Positions 13,101-24,334 of a stretch of 64,000 nucleotides of DNA are shown piece by piece (the stretch's first letter is position 1; each line of letters begins with the position of its first letter). The translations under genes were made by a program, and so were the position numbers. The notes under the pieces are model-generated. The model ran no database searches. It worked only from the letters and a program-made list of their open reading frames with translations, and had not been told where the DNA came from. The stretch lies in assembly GCA_946807835.1 (NCBI GenBank), contig OX327683.1, positions 15,319,001 to 15,383,000 of the forward strand, written 5' to 3'. This stretch comes from Ailanthus altissimus. Taxonomy: Eukaryota; Streptophyta; Magnoliopsida; Sapindales; Simaroubaceae.

Positions 13101-14954
13101 GCTTGATGCTGACTCGTTATGATTTTAGGAGATATTATAGAAATGATTAGATAATTTTGTAAGTGAAAATGACATAATTATTGAATTTCAGTTTCTTTAA
13201 AATTAACTAATTTTTAACTTTATTTGTTAGGTTTTAAAGTACACTAAAGAGTACCTAAAGTTATTCCATCAAAGGTAATAGGTATAATCACGCATTGCTA
13301 CAAGGGTCCACCTGTGTGAATACATATTTTTTTATAAGTGTTTTTAGTATTTTAACAATTTTAAATTAATTTTCTCATAATTGTATATTAATTACTTATT
13401 TTGTTGAAATTTTAGAAATTTTGTAATTTTGTCTACATGCAACACGCCACAAACTTATCTATTATTGCATGGGACAAATACCTACTTTTGTATGAATTAG
13501 GACTCAAAGAAGAATAACTCGGAGGAAAACTGTAGGTTGAGATTAGTAAGGTAAAATATTTATAAGTTAAAAGATTTAATTTTTTTATTTATGAGACAAC
13601 ATCTAACTTCATATAGGTTTATATTCTGGTCAACTATAAATGTGAGCCTTAGATTGCGATTGAGGTAGATCTTATATAGGAGAAGATTATTATCTATGAT
13701 TTTGACCTCAACGAATACGTTAATTATGTGATGGAGAGTCATATTGCTCTATTATGCATTCTAATGCCCCGCTATCTCCAGACTTGTAAATTTTACAATC
13801 AAGGAAGGATGTTGTATTAAACTTAATGCATTTTAATATAATTAGATTAAAAGAGAGTTTGTCTCAGTAGAGAGTCTAGAGTAGAGATTGTGAGAGTTTT
13901 TATATGCATATTTATTGAGTATCTAATGTTAGACTAATTTTTAAATTTTAGTCTCAAGATTGGATTATTTTTTAGGCAAAAAATGGTTATAAATTTGTGG
14001 ACACATGTCTTTAAATAAATAAATAAATTTTATGCATGATTTAGATTTAAAATTAATGTGAATTTTATTTTTATAAATTTAAGTTATTGTAACACGTTAC
14101 AACTTTGTTGTAACTGAATACTACAATATGAACGAAACTCACAAAATTATACAAAAAATTAAATTTAGAAGAAAAAAATTAAGATGAAGTTAGAAAAAAA
14201 AATAGCAAAAATTTAGATGAATTTAGCATTCTAGAATTACGCACGAAACCTACGCAAAATGGGTGTGCAAGAGGCGCCAAGAGCCGCGAATCAATACGCG
14301 CCTCTTCGGCACGAAAATAATTTTTTAAAATATTTTTTATACAAAATAATTTTATTTATTGAAACAATATATAAAATAAGTAAATAATTAATTAATTTTA
14401 CGAAGTAATTAATTATTTTATTACAAGATAAAATTTTAATTAAATACTTATTTAAATAAGTATTTAATTAAAATATTTTAATTCTATACTTATATATTTT
14501 TAATTATTTGAACTAATTTTTAATATACCTATTTAAAATTTTAATTTATACTTCTTTTAATTATATACTTATTTATTATTTTATTTTAATTATTTATAAA
14601 TATACATCATCTTTGTGCGTCATTTCTCCCATGCGAGAAATTCTTGAGCAATGCATTTTTAGAGCAAAAGTTACAAAACTTCTTTAGTTCTCCAGATTTG
14701 TAGTTTTTCTTTCACTCATCTTATTTCTTTAAAAAAAAATTGATCATTATTTGTTGGAGTATGTTTCTTTAAATAAATTTTCAAAAAGAAAACTAATTTT
14801 TTGTGCATTTATTTTTAAATATTTTATTTTTTATTTTTAGTTAACAAAGACAATTACATCCATTTTACACTGTTTTGTCTATTCAAAATTAACCTATTAC
14901 TTTGTGATTAAAAAATAAAATACTTAAAAATATGGGCCATTCGTAAAAATTTCC
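10188..14954. mobile_element. Probable Mutator-like element carrying a captured DUF1985/Ulp1-type gene
   Basis: The left end (10190 onward, GAATTTTTCATAAATGACCCA) and the reverse complement of the right end (GGAAATTTTTACGAATGGCCC, ending at 14954) are clearly related and resemble common plant MULE termini. Nine bases outside each end agree at seven positions (TACATTTAT at 10179-10187, TATATTCAT at 14955-14963), and both differences are transitions, as expected for an old 9-bp duplication. The interior is very AT-rich at 10700-11120 and 14320-14600, with a dead peptidase-type gene between. I see no MURA transposase, so the element was probably non-autonomous. The exact ends are approximate. 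Confidence 0.6.
11140..13790 (+). pseudogene. Dead DUF1985 + Ulp1-like (C48) peptidase gene inside the MULE
   Basis: Two recognisable parts remain. Around 11390-11640 the translation gives KKDFVIIARLKDKRL, then KLSLFYFVYHILILCEEG in a shifted frame. This pattern is typical of the DUF1985 domain found N-terminal to Ulp1-type peptidases in plant MULEs. Around 13610-13740 the frame reads IAIEVDLI followed by KIIIYDFDLNEYVNYV, like the C48 peptidase region downstream of the catalytic His-Trp. At the expected His-Trp the sequence encodes Pro-stop (CCT TAG), so both residues are lost. Many stops and frameshifts occur. Related genes are known as MULE-captured SUMO-protease-like genes; here it is non-functional. 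The middle part (about 11900-13400) is poorly recognisable. Confidence 0.55.
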
Positions 14955-14963
14955 TATATTCAT

Positions 14964-16324
14964 TAAGCCTTGCATTTTTAGACTTTATATCAAGGAATTC
15001 AAAATCCATGAAATTACATTTTGTCTCACATTTATATGTAAAACAAAACCACTGTGGTTGCATAAAATTATATAAAAAATATTAAAAACGATTATGCAGT
15101 TGTTAGTGACGTAGACAGAATAAATTTCGCAAATTTGAATGGTTTCAATGGTAGGCTATGTATAATGCATTTATAAATTAACATTTCACGAAAATATTCA
15201 GAGATGTGGACTGTGGGTCATAAAATATTGGACGCATCCATGATTTCAACCCTATTACTAAAAAAATAATGCTAGTTTTGGACAATGCTTTCACATTCAA
15301 ATGGATTTTTTTGGGGACAAAATTGAAAGATGAAAAATCAATTTGGAGTCGCTGCGGAGCATATATATATATATATTGATGGGGTCCATGAAGTTGGAGT
15401 GGTTCACAATTAAGCATTTGACTTGAAATTTCAATGTTTCTCTGTCTGCAAGGCTAATATGATTTTGTATTACGAGCTACATGTTTGTTAAATCAAGAAT
15501 TTCATTTTAGCCTAAGTTGTGAAAAATGTAAAGAGTAATAGCAATGATGCCGATGAGAGGCAATTTGTTTCTTTTTTTTCTTTTTTTCTTTTTTTCCGTT
15601 TTATAGATAAACAACCCATGTGGGTTGCATACAAAATTTGAAAGAAAGACTATGAGTATCTTCAATAAAATTTTATAATTTTTTTTAAAATTATATAATA
15701 TATAAATAAAAGAAGAATTTTGGGTATTGTTCAATTTTCATCTTTCAGGAAGCAGGAAACTTCTTTAAAATAAATTGATATTGCTGATCTATATTTATTC
15801 AAAAAAAAAAAATCGAATTTTTTTAAAAAAATGTGTACTAAATAAGGGAAGTGCCAAAGGAAAAGTCAAGAGATTGTTTGACAAGGAACCAAAAAAACCA
15901 TTCTATACGATCAAATTAGGTCACCAATCTGTATACATACTCTATAATACGGCATTAATTTGATCAAGAATTAGCTGGGACTCGTGGTAAAGACAAGACG
16001 ATTAATGATCCTGCCTTTGTTTCATCTTTTCTTCTTCTTTTTTTTTCCTCCTTGATTCTTATATCCCAGTACAATTACAAGGAAAAAGAAGTTCACTTAA
16101 ACAAAAATAAAGATATATTTATATCAATCTTTAAACATTAATAGAGGGTTCTTCTCAAGGTTTAAAGATTAATTTCTTTTGTCAACATGACTAATGAAAA
16201 AGCAAACATAATCATTAATTATCATTCATATCTACCACGACAAAACAACTTTTATTAATTCAAATTTGACTCAGTAATTAGTATGTTTTTAGCTTAATAA
16301 AAATGATGTGATCTCTTTATCTCA
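14964..16324. other. Intergenic, downstream of the LBD gene
   Basis: AT-rich. It contains a short (AT)n run at about 15361-15376 and long T and A runs near 15560-15600 and 15800-15830. No gene or element was recognised. It will contain the 3' UTR of the LBD gene just below 16325. Confidence 0.6.
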
Positions 16325-17736
16325 TCAAGTCCAAAGAGGTTCCCAGGTTGAGCCAATACTGTTGTCATCCAAGAAACAGCTTGTGTCGATGAATTGTTGT
16401 TGCTGCTGCAAGGCTGCTGGTTCTTGAGATTGTGCCATTTCCATGCAAATCAGAGCTATTAAATTCCGTTGTTGGCATTGCATGGTGACAATCTCAGCCT
16501 GTGCCTTGGCTAGCTGAGCCTGAAGCTCACTGACTTGCTTCTGGAGATGACATATGGCACCGGCGGAGCCATAGACCGGGTCTCGGATTCTCGCGTTTGC
16601 TTCATAGACCATGCTGCTCACTGCATCTGCTCTTTGAGATTCTGGCAGTTCCTGGAAATTTTTTTGTGGCATGAGATATTTGAATAGCGATCTTCTTGGG
16701 TAGAAGTATTTTAATGTAAATTTGCTAGATTGGGTCTTCGTGGGAAATGTTTTACATGCTCTTTAAGTGTTAGATACTTGTCAGAACTCAAAACTTGAAG
16801 GTTGAATTCATGTGCCAAGTTGTAGGGTAGAAAAATGACTACTCAAATGTTAGCTAAGGTGCACAAAATTTATTTCTAATGTGGACGAGTACTCATTGTT
16901 TAATTGTATAGTTTTACATTATTTTTGACAAAGTGAAAAAAAAAATTGAAGTTCTGTCATACTTGTATGTATTTGATTGGCCCTGCCCGGGCTCTTGTCA
17001 AAGAACGGTGCTGATGATGATGGATGCCCGTCTCAAGTTTGCTTTATATTGAGAAATGGAAAGGGTCCATTTGAAAGATCGAGATTAATTAAAAAGAATA
17101 ATGGGATCAGTTAAAATGTCACACCATCTTTTCTTTTCTTTTGACGATGAAAGAAGTCCATAAGTTTGCCAAAAAAGAATAGAAAGATTAACACCTGTCT
17201 AAAGTCGAATCAAAACTACTGTTGATTAAACTGCAAAATAAAAATAACCTTTTCTGTGGTGGATTTTGGACACACAATGAATTTACATGCTGTTGGTTTC
17301 ACAATGAAAAATAAATAAATAAGTAAATAAATGGATATACCTGCAAGAACTTGATGATGTTGCTAGCTCCAAAGACTCTATGAGCAATGGTGAACTTGTA
17401 TGGTTCAGTTGGTGGAAAATATGGAGCTAAGACACATTTCTCGACACACCGGCGCCGGAGGATTTTGCAAGCGGCACAAGGGCTGAGAACAATAGGCGGC
17501 GGAGACGTTGGCGGAGCTGCAAGACTTGGAGGTGATTGTGAAGGAGAAGCAAAGCTTGGAGAAGATTGTGAAGTTGAAGGAAAGCTGATTGGAGATAATT
17601 GTTGAGGAGAAGGGAAGCTCTGAGAAGATTGATGATGAGAATTAGGAGGTGAAGAAGAGAAAGATGGAGAAGAAAATTGAGAATTCTGCATAGTGATTGT
17701 CATTGGATTTGCTAGAATTTTGTCTTTGCATTCCAT
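16325..17736 (-). CDS. LBD1/LBD11-like: LOB-domain transcription factor, class I, LBD1/LBD11 type
   Basis: Plant-specific nuclear DNA-binding protein of the LATERAL ORGAN BOUNDARIES family. I splice two exons: 17736-17341 (132 codons) and 16651-16325 (108 codons plus stop), total 240 aa. The intron has a CAG|GTATAT donor and a TTCCAG| acceptor, in phase 0, at the family's usual place after IIKFLQ. Residues 87, 90, 97 and 101 form the CX2CX6CX3C zinc motif (CAACKILRRRCVEKC). HRVFGASNIIKFLQ (119-132) is the GAS block. L168, L175, L179 and I186 form the LX6LX3LX6L coiled coil, with Ile at the last position. Residues 18-85 are a Ser/Pro-rich, probably disordered leader, longer than in many family members. 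The C-terminus is Gln-rich (214-218). The first ATG of the open frame was used. VLSPCAACKIL favours the LBD1/LBD11 clade. Target genes cannot be read from the sequence. Confidence 0.95.
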
Positions 17737-17875
17737 TTTTTTTCCCCTCTTCTCTTTTAGACCTTTGGTTGTGAGAAAGTTGTGCAGTAGTAGTTAGTGA
17801 GAAAGCAAATTAAAGCAAAAGGAGAAGAATAGAGGAGGAGCTGCTTTGGTTGAAACAAAGCTAAAGGCAAAAGGA

Positions 17876-17884
17876 TATTTATAG
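17876..17884 (-). promoter_or_regulatory. Putative TATA box of the LBD gene
   Basis: The minus strand reads CTATAAATA about 140 bases before the ATG, which would give a 5' leader of roughly 110 bases. This rests on sequence match and position only. Confidence 0.5.
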
Positions 17885-19015
17885 AGAAAGGAAAAGCCAA
17901 GAATGAGAATGGTGTCAAAAAGCATATGTCACAGAAACCCCTATATGATGTCATTTACTTTGATCCATATCCATTATTATTATAGTTTTAATTTATTTTA
18001 TAAAAAAATAAAATAGGAGTTTGAGATTGAATTGATTTTATTTTTTTCTTTGTTAAATATTTGGAATTTTTCCAATCCTTTTTACTAATATAGGAAAAGG
18101 TACTTAATTTCGAAATTGAACACATTCTTCCTCCTTTTTTTTTTTTTTTTAAACTCTTAAAATATATCAGAAACTTCTCGTGAAATGTATCATATGACAT
18201 ACAAATTAAGTTGATTGTTGACTGAACATAATGTAAATCATTCTATATATATATGATAAACGTTGCTTCTATGCCGTGCTAGACCAGTAGGTCAAGGTAA
18301 ATATAACATGGGAATTGTACAATGTGCCTTATTGCTGCAATGAGTAACATACAAATTTGGAAGACTGACCAAGTCAATTCATCAAAATTTTCCATGTGAT
18401 TATTGAGTATTTGAGAGTAGAGTTCCACATGCTTATTTTGCTAAACTTATCATTAATTGCTTAATTTGTAACTTTAGGGTGGATAAAGTCTCAAGCTTTC
18501 AAGCTAATTTTACTTCGTTACTGAAAATAACTTTACCATCCGATAATTACAGCATCTAAAGCATTAATCTTACATTTGCTAATTAAAGTGATTGATCTGA
18601 TGCTAATTATATATAATTAACTGCAAACATTCAAACTATATGCCTAACTAATAACAATCACGTTACTTATCAGAAAACAAGGTCAAAAAACCAGCACTTA
18701 AATCTTTTACAAGGGGCTTGACTCTGAAAAAGAAGATGAAATATGGGTTGTATTTGAATCTCACATCACATGCATGCAGCTAGCAGCAGCCATAGCTAAT
18801 AGCATGGTAGTTCTCCATCTTTAAGTTTTATGTATAATTTTTCAAAAATTTTGTTGCCGTTAATGTTCGTTTCACTTTCCCATATATTTATCAATACTGT
18901 CTAAATTCATAGGTTGTTCTCAGAGCTGATGCATACACAGTAATGTTATTGGGCTATTGGCATTTTTTTCAACCTTAATACAACCTTTTTTTTTCTGTCA
19001 TCGTCATTCATCAGT

Positions 19016-19046
<31 letters not shown>

Positions 19047-19280
19047 AACATTTTTCCCTTGTATGTTTTGCTCCTGGAATTACTCTAAATGTGCCACCAA
19101 AATGTTATATCTTCTTTATAAGTAATAATTTACCATTTAACACAAAAGTTTTAAGTTATTTAATAAAAATTCAATATTAATATTAAAGACAAATTTTAAC
19201 AGTTATTACTTAACTTAAAATTTAAACTGTTAAGTAAAAACTCAATATTAATATTAAAAATAAATCTTAATAATACTACT
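17885..19280. other. LBD upstream/intergenic region
   Basis: AT-rich region upstream of the LBD gene. It includes a perfect (TA)n run at 19021-19046. I recognise no other regulatory site or gene. Confidence 0.5.
19021..19046. repeat. (TA)n microsatellite
   Basis: Thirteen uninterrupted TA units. Confidence 0.95.
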
Positions 19281-19289
19281 TATATGAAA

Positions 19290-19800
19290 TATGAATTCGA
19301 GTTTTAAGGTCTAAGACAAAGTAAAACAAAAATAAATCATCCGATTTTAAAATTTAAAATAAAGTGAATTCTTAAAAATCGAAACAGATATAAATTCGAG
19401 TTTTAAGGTCTAAGACATAATAGATCCCGTAAGATCTAAAACAAATTGAAAACATAGATAATCACCAAATTTTAAGGTTTAAGATAAATTGTATTTCTAG
19501 AGACTAAAACAGAGATAATTTAAAAAATAAAGTTTAAGACAAAGTTTTAATATCTAAGATAAAATAGATCCTATAAAGTCTAAGATAAATTGAAAACATA
19601 GATAAATCATCTGAGTTTTAAAGTTTAAGATAAAGTGAATTTTTAAATATCGAAATAAAGATAAATTAATACATAAGATTTAAACAAAGTAGATCCTAAA
19701 TATCAAAATAAAGATAAATATAAATAAAAAAATAAAGTTTAAGATAAAATAGATTCTTAAATATTAAAATAAAAAAAAATAAGATTTAAGATAAAGTGAA
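19290..19800. repeat. Diverged AT-rich tandem-like repeat
   Basis: Words such as TTTAAGGTCTAAGACA, AAATTGAAAACATAGATAA and GTTTAAGATAAAGT recur. GAGTTTTAAGGTCTAAGACA appears at about 19292 and 19400, and the AAATTGAAAACATAGAT block appears at about 19445 and 19588. Spacing is irregular (about 105-145 bases), so this is a decayed tandem array or scrambled element, not a clean satellite. Confidence 0.6.
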
Positions 19801-20410
19801 TTTCTAAATTAAAAAATTTAATAAAAACAAAGACACGAAAGTTTAAACTCCAAACTTTAACTTGATTATTATATAAATTTATTACTTAATTTAAAATTTA
19901 AAATAATTAAATCAAATTTATTATTAGTATTAAAGATTATCATATGAAAAATTGGTTAATAATTTTGTTACTGAAATTGTCAAATCATTTCAGTATAAGT
20001 AGGTGCTGGCCATGATTTGTTCCTACTCCCCAGGACTGTTCAAGCACGTAACTATGGAGATGGAGGCCTTGTTGACCTCATGGCTGATGCAATCACGATA
20101 TATATAGATATATATATATTGTTAGTTAGTTAGTTAGCTCAATTTATAGTTTAAACGTGAACGTAAACATAAAATGCTAGTGTAATAGTAAAAGATAAAT
20201 TGAAAACGGGTTTAGTTAATTAATATATAAGACTTGTATTTATTATTGTATGATAATTTTTTAATGTAGATGTTCTTACGGATAATGAAATGAGCGCTTA
20301 GTGAAACATGTTATTTTACTATAATATAGCATTTTTTTTTAATTTACATTTTAAATTATAACTATTTACATTACAGTGATGTAATGAAATAATGATATTA
20401 TTTTTTTTAT

Positions 20411-20610
20411 GTTGTAAATATTTTAAGAAAAAAAAAATAGTTCCATTTCAAATTATATTCATCGAGAAGGATGCACCACAAAATCATCCAAACATGTTGT
20501 AAATGCTTTAAGAAACATAAAAAAAGAAAAAGGGGGGTGGCAAACTAGTTCCATTCCAATTGGAATTTATAAAGAAGATTGATATGCCACAAAATCATCC
20601 GTACTTTTTG
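20411..20610. repeat. Two-copy local tandem duplication
   Basis: Copy 1 starts GTTGTAAATATTTTAAGAAA at 20411 and copy 2 starts GTTGTAAATGCTTTAAGAAA at 20496. Both go on through AGTTCCATT and end in CACAAAATCATCC. Copy 2 contains extra bases in its middle. Confidence 0.8.
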
Positions 20611-22480
20611 GGTAATAACATTTACCTTTCAAGCGTTTTTCACATTACCCGTTGTTGAGGTGGTTTTGGGAGATCGTGACATAATAAAATTTCATTAATT
20701 GTAGATATTAATGATAATGTGGCAAGTTATAAGAATGATACAGCTTGGACTTAGATGATAGGTCATAGCCTCTTCACTTTTGTGAGTTTAGGATCAAGGC
20801 TTACCATGCCTTTGAAAAACTCATAGATTCAATAGGTTTAGTGTTACGAATATACTTTCATTTCTTATGTAAAAGGGATTTTTTAAATAATCCCGATCTC
20901 AAACTATGAAAGGTGTGAAACCTGCGCTTATACAGTATATAATGGATATACACCTATAGCTATAGTATGTTTAAGGATTGTTATGGGTATTGCATAGGGA
21001 AAATTATTGTTGTTCTTCTAAATTTATATATATTTGAATTTTTAATTATTTATTAATTTTTTTCAAAAATTTTAAAGAAGAATGGTATGAAAAAAATGCC
21101 TAATTATTTTTTAATTAAAAAAATTAAAAGAAAATAGCATGTATAAAAAATTTATAAGCACAATGATGGTTTCGCTAACGCAACATCTTTATCCCAATTG
21201 TTTCAAATTGGGAGAGTGATAACTCTATGTCAGCCTACTTTGTGTGTGAATAATATTTTATTGGTTTTATGACTTCTAGACCCCTAAGGTTTAGTGAAAC
21301 TAACTGAATGAAAACTATGGTTTCAGACTGTTAATGTTTGTCATTTGTTTTAATAGAAACAAAAGGTAATTGAGTACTTTAACATACTAAGAATGTGCAA
21401 AAAATGCTAATTTTTATATCAAAGCCACGTGGTAGATTTTAACTCGTGCTTCCTTTTCGTGTTTAGAGTTTAGAGAGACGTCTCTTCGTTGTCTGCATGC
21501 AACTATAATCTCTTTCATCTTAAATTTAAAAAAGATTTGATTTTTTTTCAAAATCGTAAAAAAGCAATCACAAATACGCAACTTTTGGTTTCGTTGACCC
21601 ATCAATTGAGTTAATAATGATCAAAATTCGGGTGAATGTTACGTGTTCATTGTGTTTAGGGTTTTTTCATGTGAATCCATTTGGTCATTTTAACGATTTT
21701 TTTGTTTGATAGAAATGAATGTGACTCGTGTGCCATTACTACTCATATAAATTTTGGTAATGTTAACAATCTATAAGAAATGCAATAAAAGAAAAAAGAA
21801 AATTCTACACATACTAGTGTTTCTATTTTGGGCTTAATCGAAAGCAAAATTTCATTTTTTTCAATTATACATTTAATAAAAATTAATTTTTGTTGTTGCA
21901 ATTATGCGTTTAATCGAAAAAAGATTCCATTTTCATATGTGACCACACCCATTTAGGGTTTTGTTTCAAACTCTTGTGCCATTCTTTTATTTGATTCAAT
22001 TTTTAAGTATTGATTATAATTGATTCTATGTGTATTGTTGAAATTGCATTTTATTTGTTTTGTGTGTGTTGATATAGATGGCATCATAGAGGAAATGAGA
22101 GGGTGTTGTTTTGATGTAAATTAAAAAAATGTGAATATAATGAAATTAAAAAATGTGAATGTGAATATAATTAAAAATGAGTGCTTACGGATAATGAAAT
22201 TAAAATGTGAATATAATTTTAACTATTATCATAAATGCTTAAAAATTGTTTTGGTGCTATAAAGAGTAAAAATATGGTCCAATATCTTATACATGCGTGG
22301 CTAATTGTATATATGCAGAATTTGAGTTAAAATTTTCTCTTTGAGTGAAGAGAGAATTCTGACATAATTTATAATTTAAAATCTACTACAAATTTATAAC
22401 CTAAAGAAAAATAAATAAATAAGTAGGATTTTTTCTTTTTCAAATTTCATCTTTTTCTTAAAAATAACTAAATCAACCTC
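20611..22480. other. Intergenic, no gene recognised
   Basis: Mixed AT-rich DNA. The phrase around 21270-21300 (GACCCCTAAGGTTTAGTG) resembles sequence common in plant Mutator-like ends, but I could not find a partner. Nothing else is supportable. Confidence 0.4.
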
Positions 22481-23152
22481 TACCACTATTTATCGTTAAA
22501 CCCACCGGAGAGAGGATCGAAAGTCACTCTCTCCGTTCTTTCTTTAGTTGACTTTCAGTCATCTCCGATGAATTAAAACTTTTATTTTCTTTTGTTTTTA
22601 CTTTTTTTCTTTTCGATTTTATGCTTGTTTTATTTGAATTTGGTTCATAAGGAGTTATGAACTCCTTTGCCATCATGCTCTCCTTTACAGCCACCATTCA
22701 CCGCCCTCTGCAAGTAGTCTCACCGCTATTTGTGTATGCTTGCTCAATCTAGTGAATTAGCAACTTTTGGGAGCCTTTATGCTTCATCAATGTCGACTAA
22801 AAGCAAGCAACACCGCAGCCAATACATTCGATCAAGCTTATCATAATAACCTGTGGCCCAACACTCCTGATGACCTTATTTCCTATGTCGTTGCTTAGTT
22901 TTAAGGGTTGTTTTGCACTTTAAAAGTATGTTGCTAGTTGACTAAGTCTTACGATTTAGATGTTTCTATTATATTGATGAAGAGTCATAGTTTATATAGT
23001 GGTGTTTTAAGTATCACTCCAAGTTATGGTAGTTTTGTTTTTACTATGTGAGGGTAGCTAGTCCCTTCCTCAAAAGGGTCTATATTCTTTTAATTAGAAT
23101 CTATTTCCCCGATAAAGGTTTAGATGATTCTCTTTGTTACTAGAGTTTGGGT
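22481..23152 (+). repeat. 5' LTR of the gag-only element
   Basis: Shares with 24335-25465 the blocks TTAAACCCACCGGAGAG, TTTGCCATCATGCTCTCC and TTTCTATTAT, ending at TACTAGAGTTTGGGT. Confidence 0.75.
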
Positions 23153-23299
23153 AAGGCGGTGAGAAAAGAGTCATCTGTTGAGCAACGACAGTATTAATGG
23201 GGAGAGTCGGGCTTAGAGAGCAAGGTTTGTGATTTGGAGGGGAAGTTAGAGTGTTTCTTGGCGAAGAAGGAGAAAAAAAGATCAGCCTCCTATAAAGAA

Positions 23300-23930
23300 G
23301 ATGAAAATGGAGAGAAGATCACCGTTGACAAATGAGCTAAAAGACAGGGCTTCCGAGCGGGTTTCAACTCTCAAACCTACTCACTTACAAGGGAGTCACC
23401 GACCCTAATCATTATATCGACCAAATTATTGACATGTTGTCCATTACATGACTAAGGTAAGACCAGATGTACAGACTCTTCCATATGAACTTAGAGGGGC
23501 ACTCTCTACTCTAATATAGGAGTTTGAAACAGTGCTGTGTCGCCTCCTACAAAGAGCTGATCGAAAAGTTCACACAATATTTTTTAGGTTCGTGTAAGGC
23601 AGTTAAAGATCTGGAGCAGTTGAAACGAATCAGATAAGGCAAGGTGAGAGCCTTAGGAATTTCATCCAGAGATTCCACAATGAGGTGATAGTCATGGGAG
23701 CTTTTGACCAGTCCATCGCCCTGAACGCCCTTACGGCTAAACTAGGGCTGAATAGATTCTAGTACTACTTAGCTGAAAGCGGCGTCACGAGTTACGCAAT
23801 AGCGTATAACAAGGCGTCGAAGTATATATTAATAAAAGAGGGCGAGGAAGCCAAGAGATCCCTTACCGAACCACCCCGAGGACAGGATAGGACAGGCCAA
23901 GCCTTGGGAAGAAGTTAAATACAAGGGAAG
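23300..23930 (+). pseudogene. Degenerate Gypsy-type gag
   Basis: Read across frames, the segment around 23630-23870 gives ESLRNFIQRFHNEVIVMGAF and later YAIAYNKASKYILIKEGEE. This is the familiar LTR-retrotransposon gag pattern: a stretch on serial work of the capsid domain, then a YI..EE segment. Stops such as TAG at 23761 break the frame. Family is Gypsy-like by the look of the gag. Confidence 0.6.
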
Positions 23931-24334
23931 AGAATAATGAACGATGAATGCAACCCTTTGTAAAGGAAAAATTTTGTAAACTGGCATAATACGCCTAACA
24001 ATCGAAGGAATAATACGTCAAACAATGAGCCCAGAAACCAGAGAGATGGGCCAAACAAATTCTACCCAAGTAACCCTCTTGGGTAGCCTCGGAGCCAGAG
24101 GAACCGTGATGAACATCCGACCGGAGAGAGAAAAGTGGCTCTTATTAAGAATTTTCTCCCCCTAATAGTGCCACTCGAAAACATCTACAAAGCAATTTAA
24201 AATCAGGGGTTACTACACAGGAATTTCAAATGAAAGGGAGTAGAGCGATGAACAGACCTGAAGAAATGGCACGATATGCATAAGGGGTCATGACATGCCA
24301 CAGGAGAATGCTTTATTTTAAAAAAAACAGCTTA

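Noticed and set aside
17387..17605. Open frame antisense to the LBD first exon
   Set aside because: It is a shadow of the Ser/Pro-rich leader; biased codons on one strand leave the other strand open.
20031..20095. GC-richer stretch that looked like an exon
   Set aside because: Short, no flanking splice pattern that extends it, and no recognisable protein.
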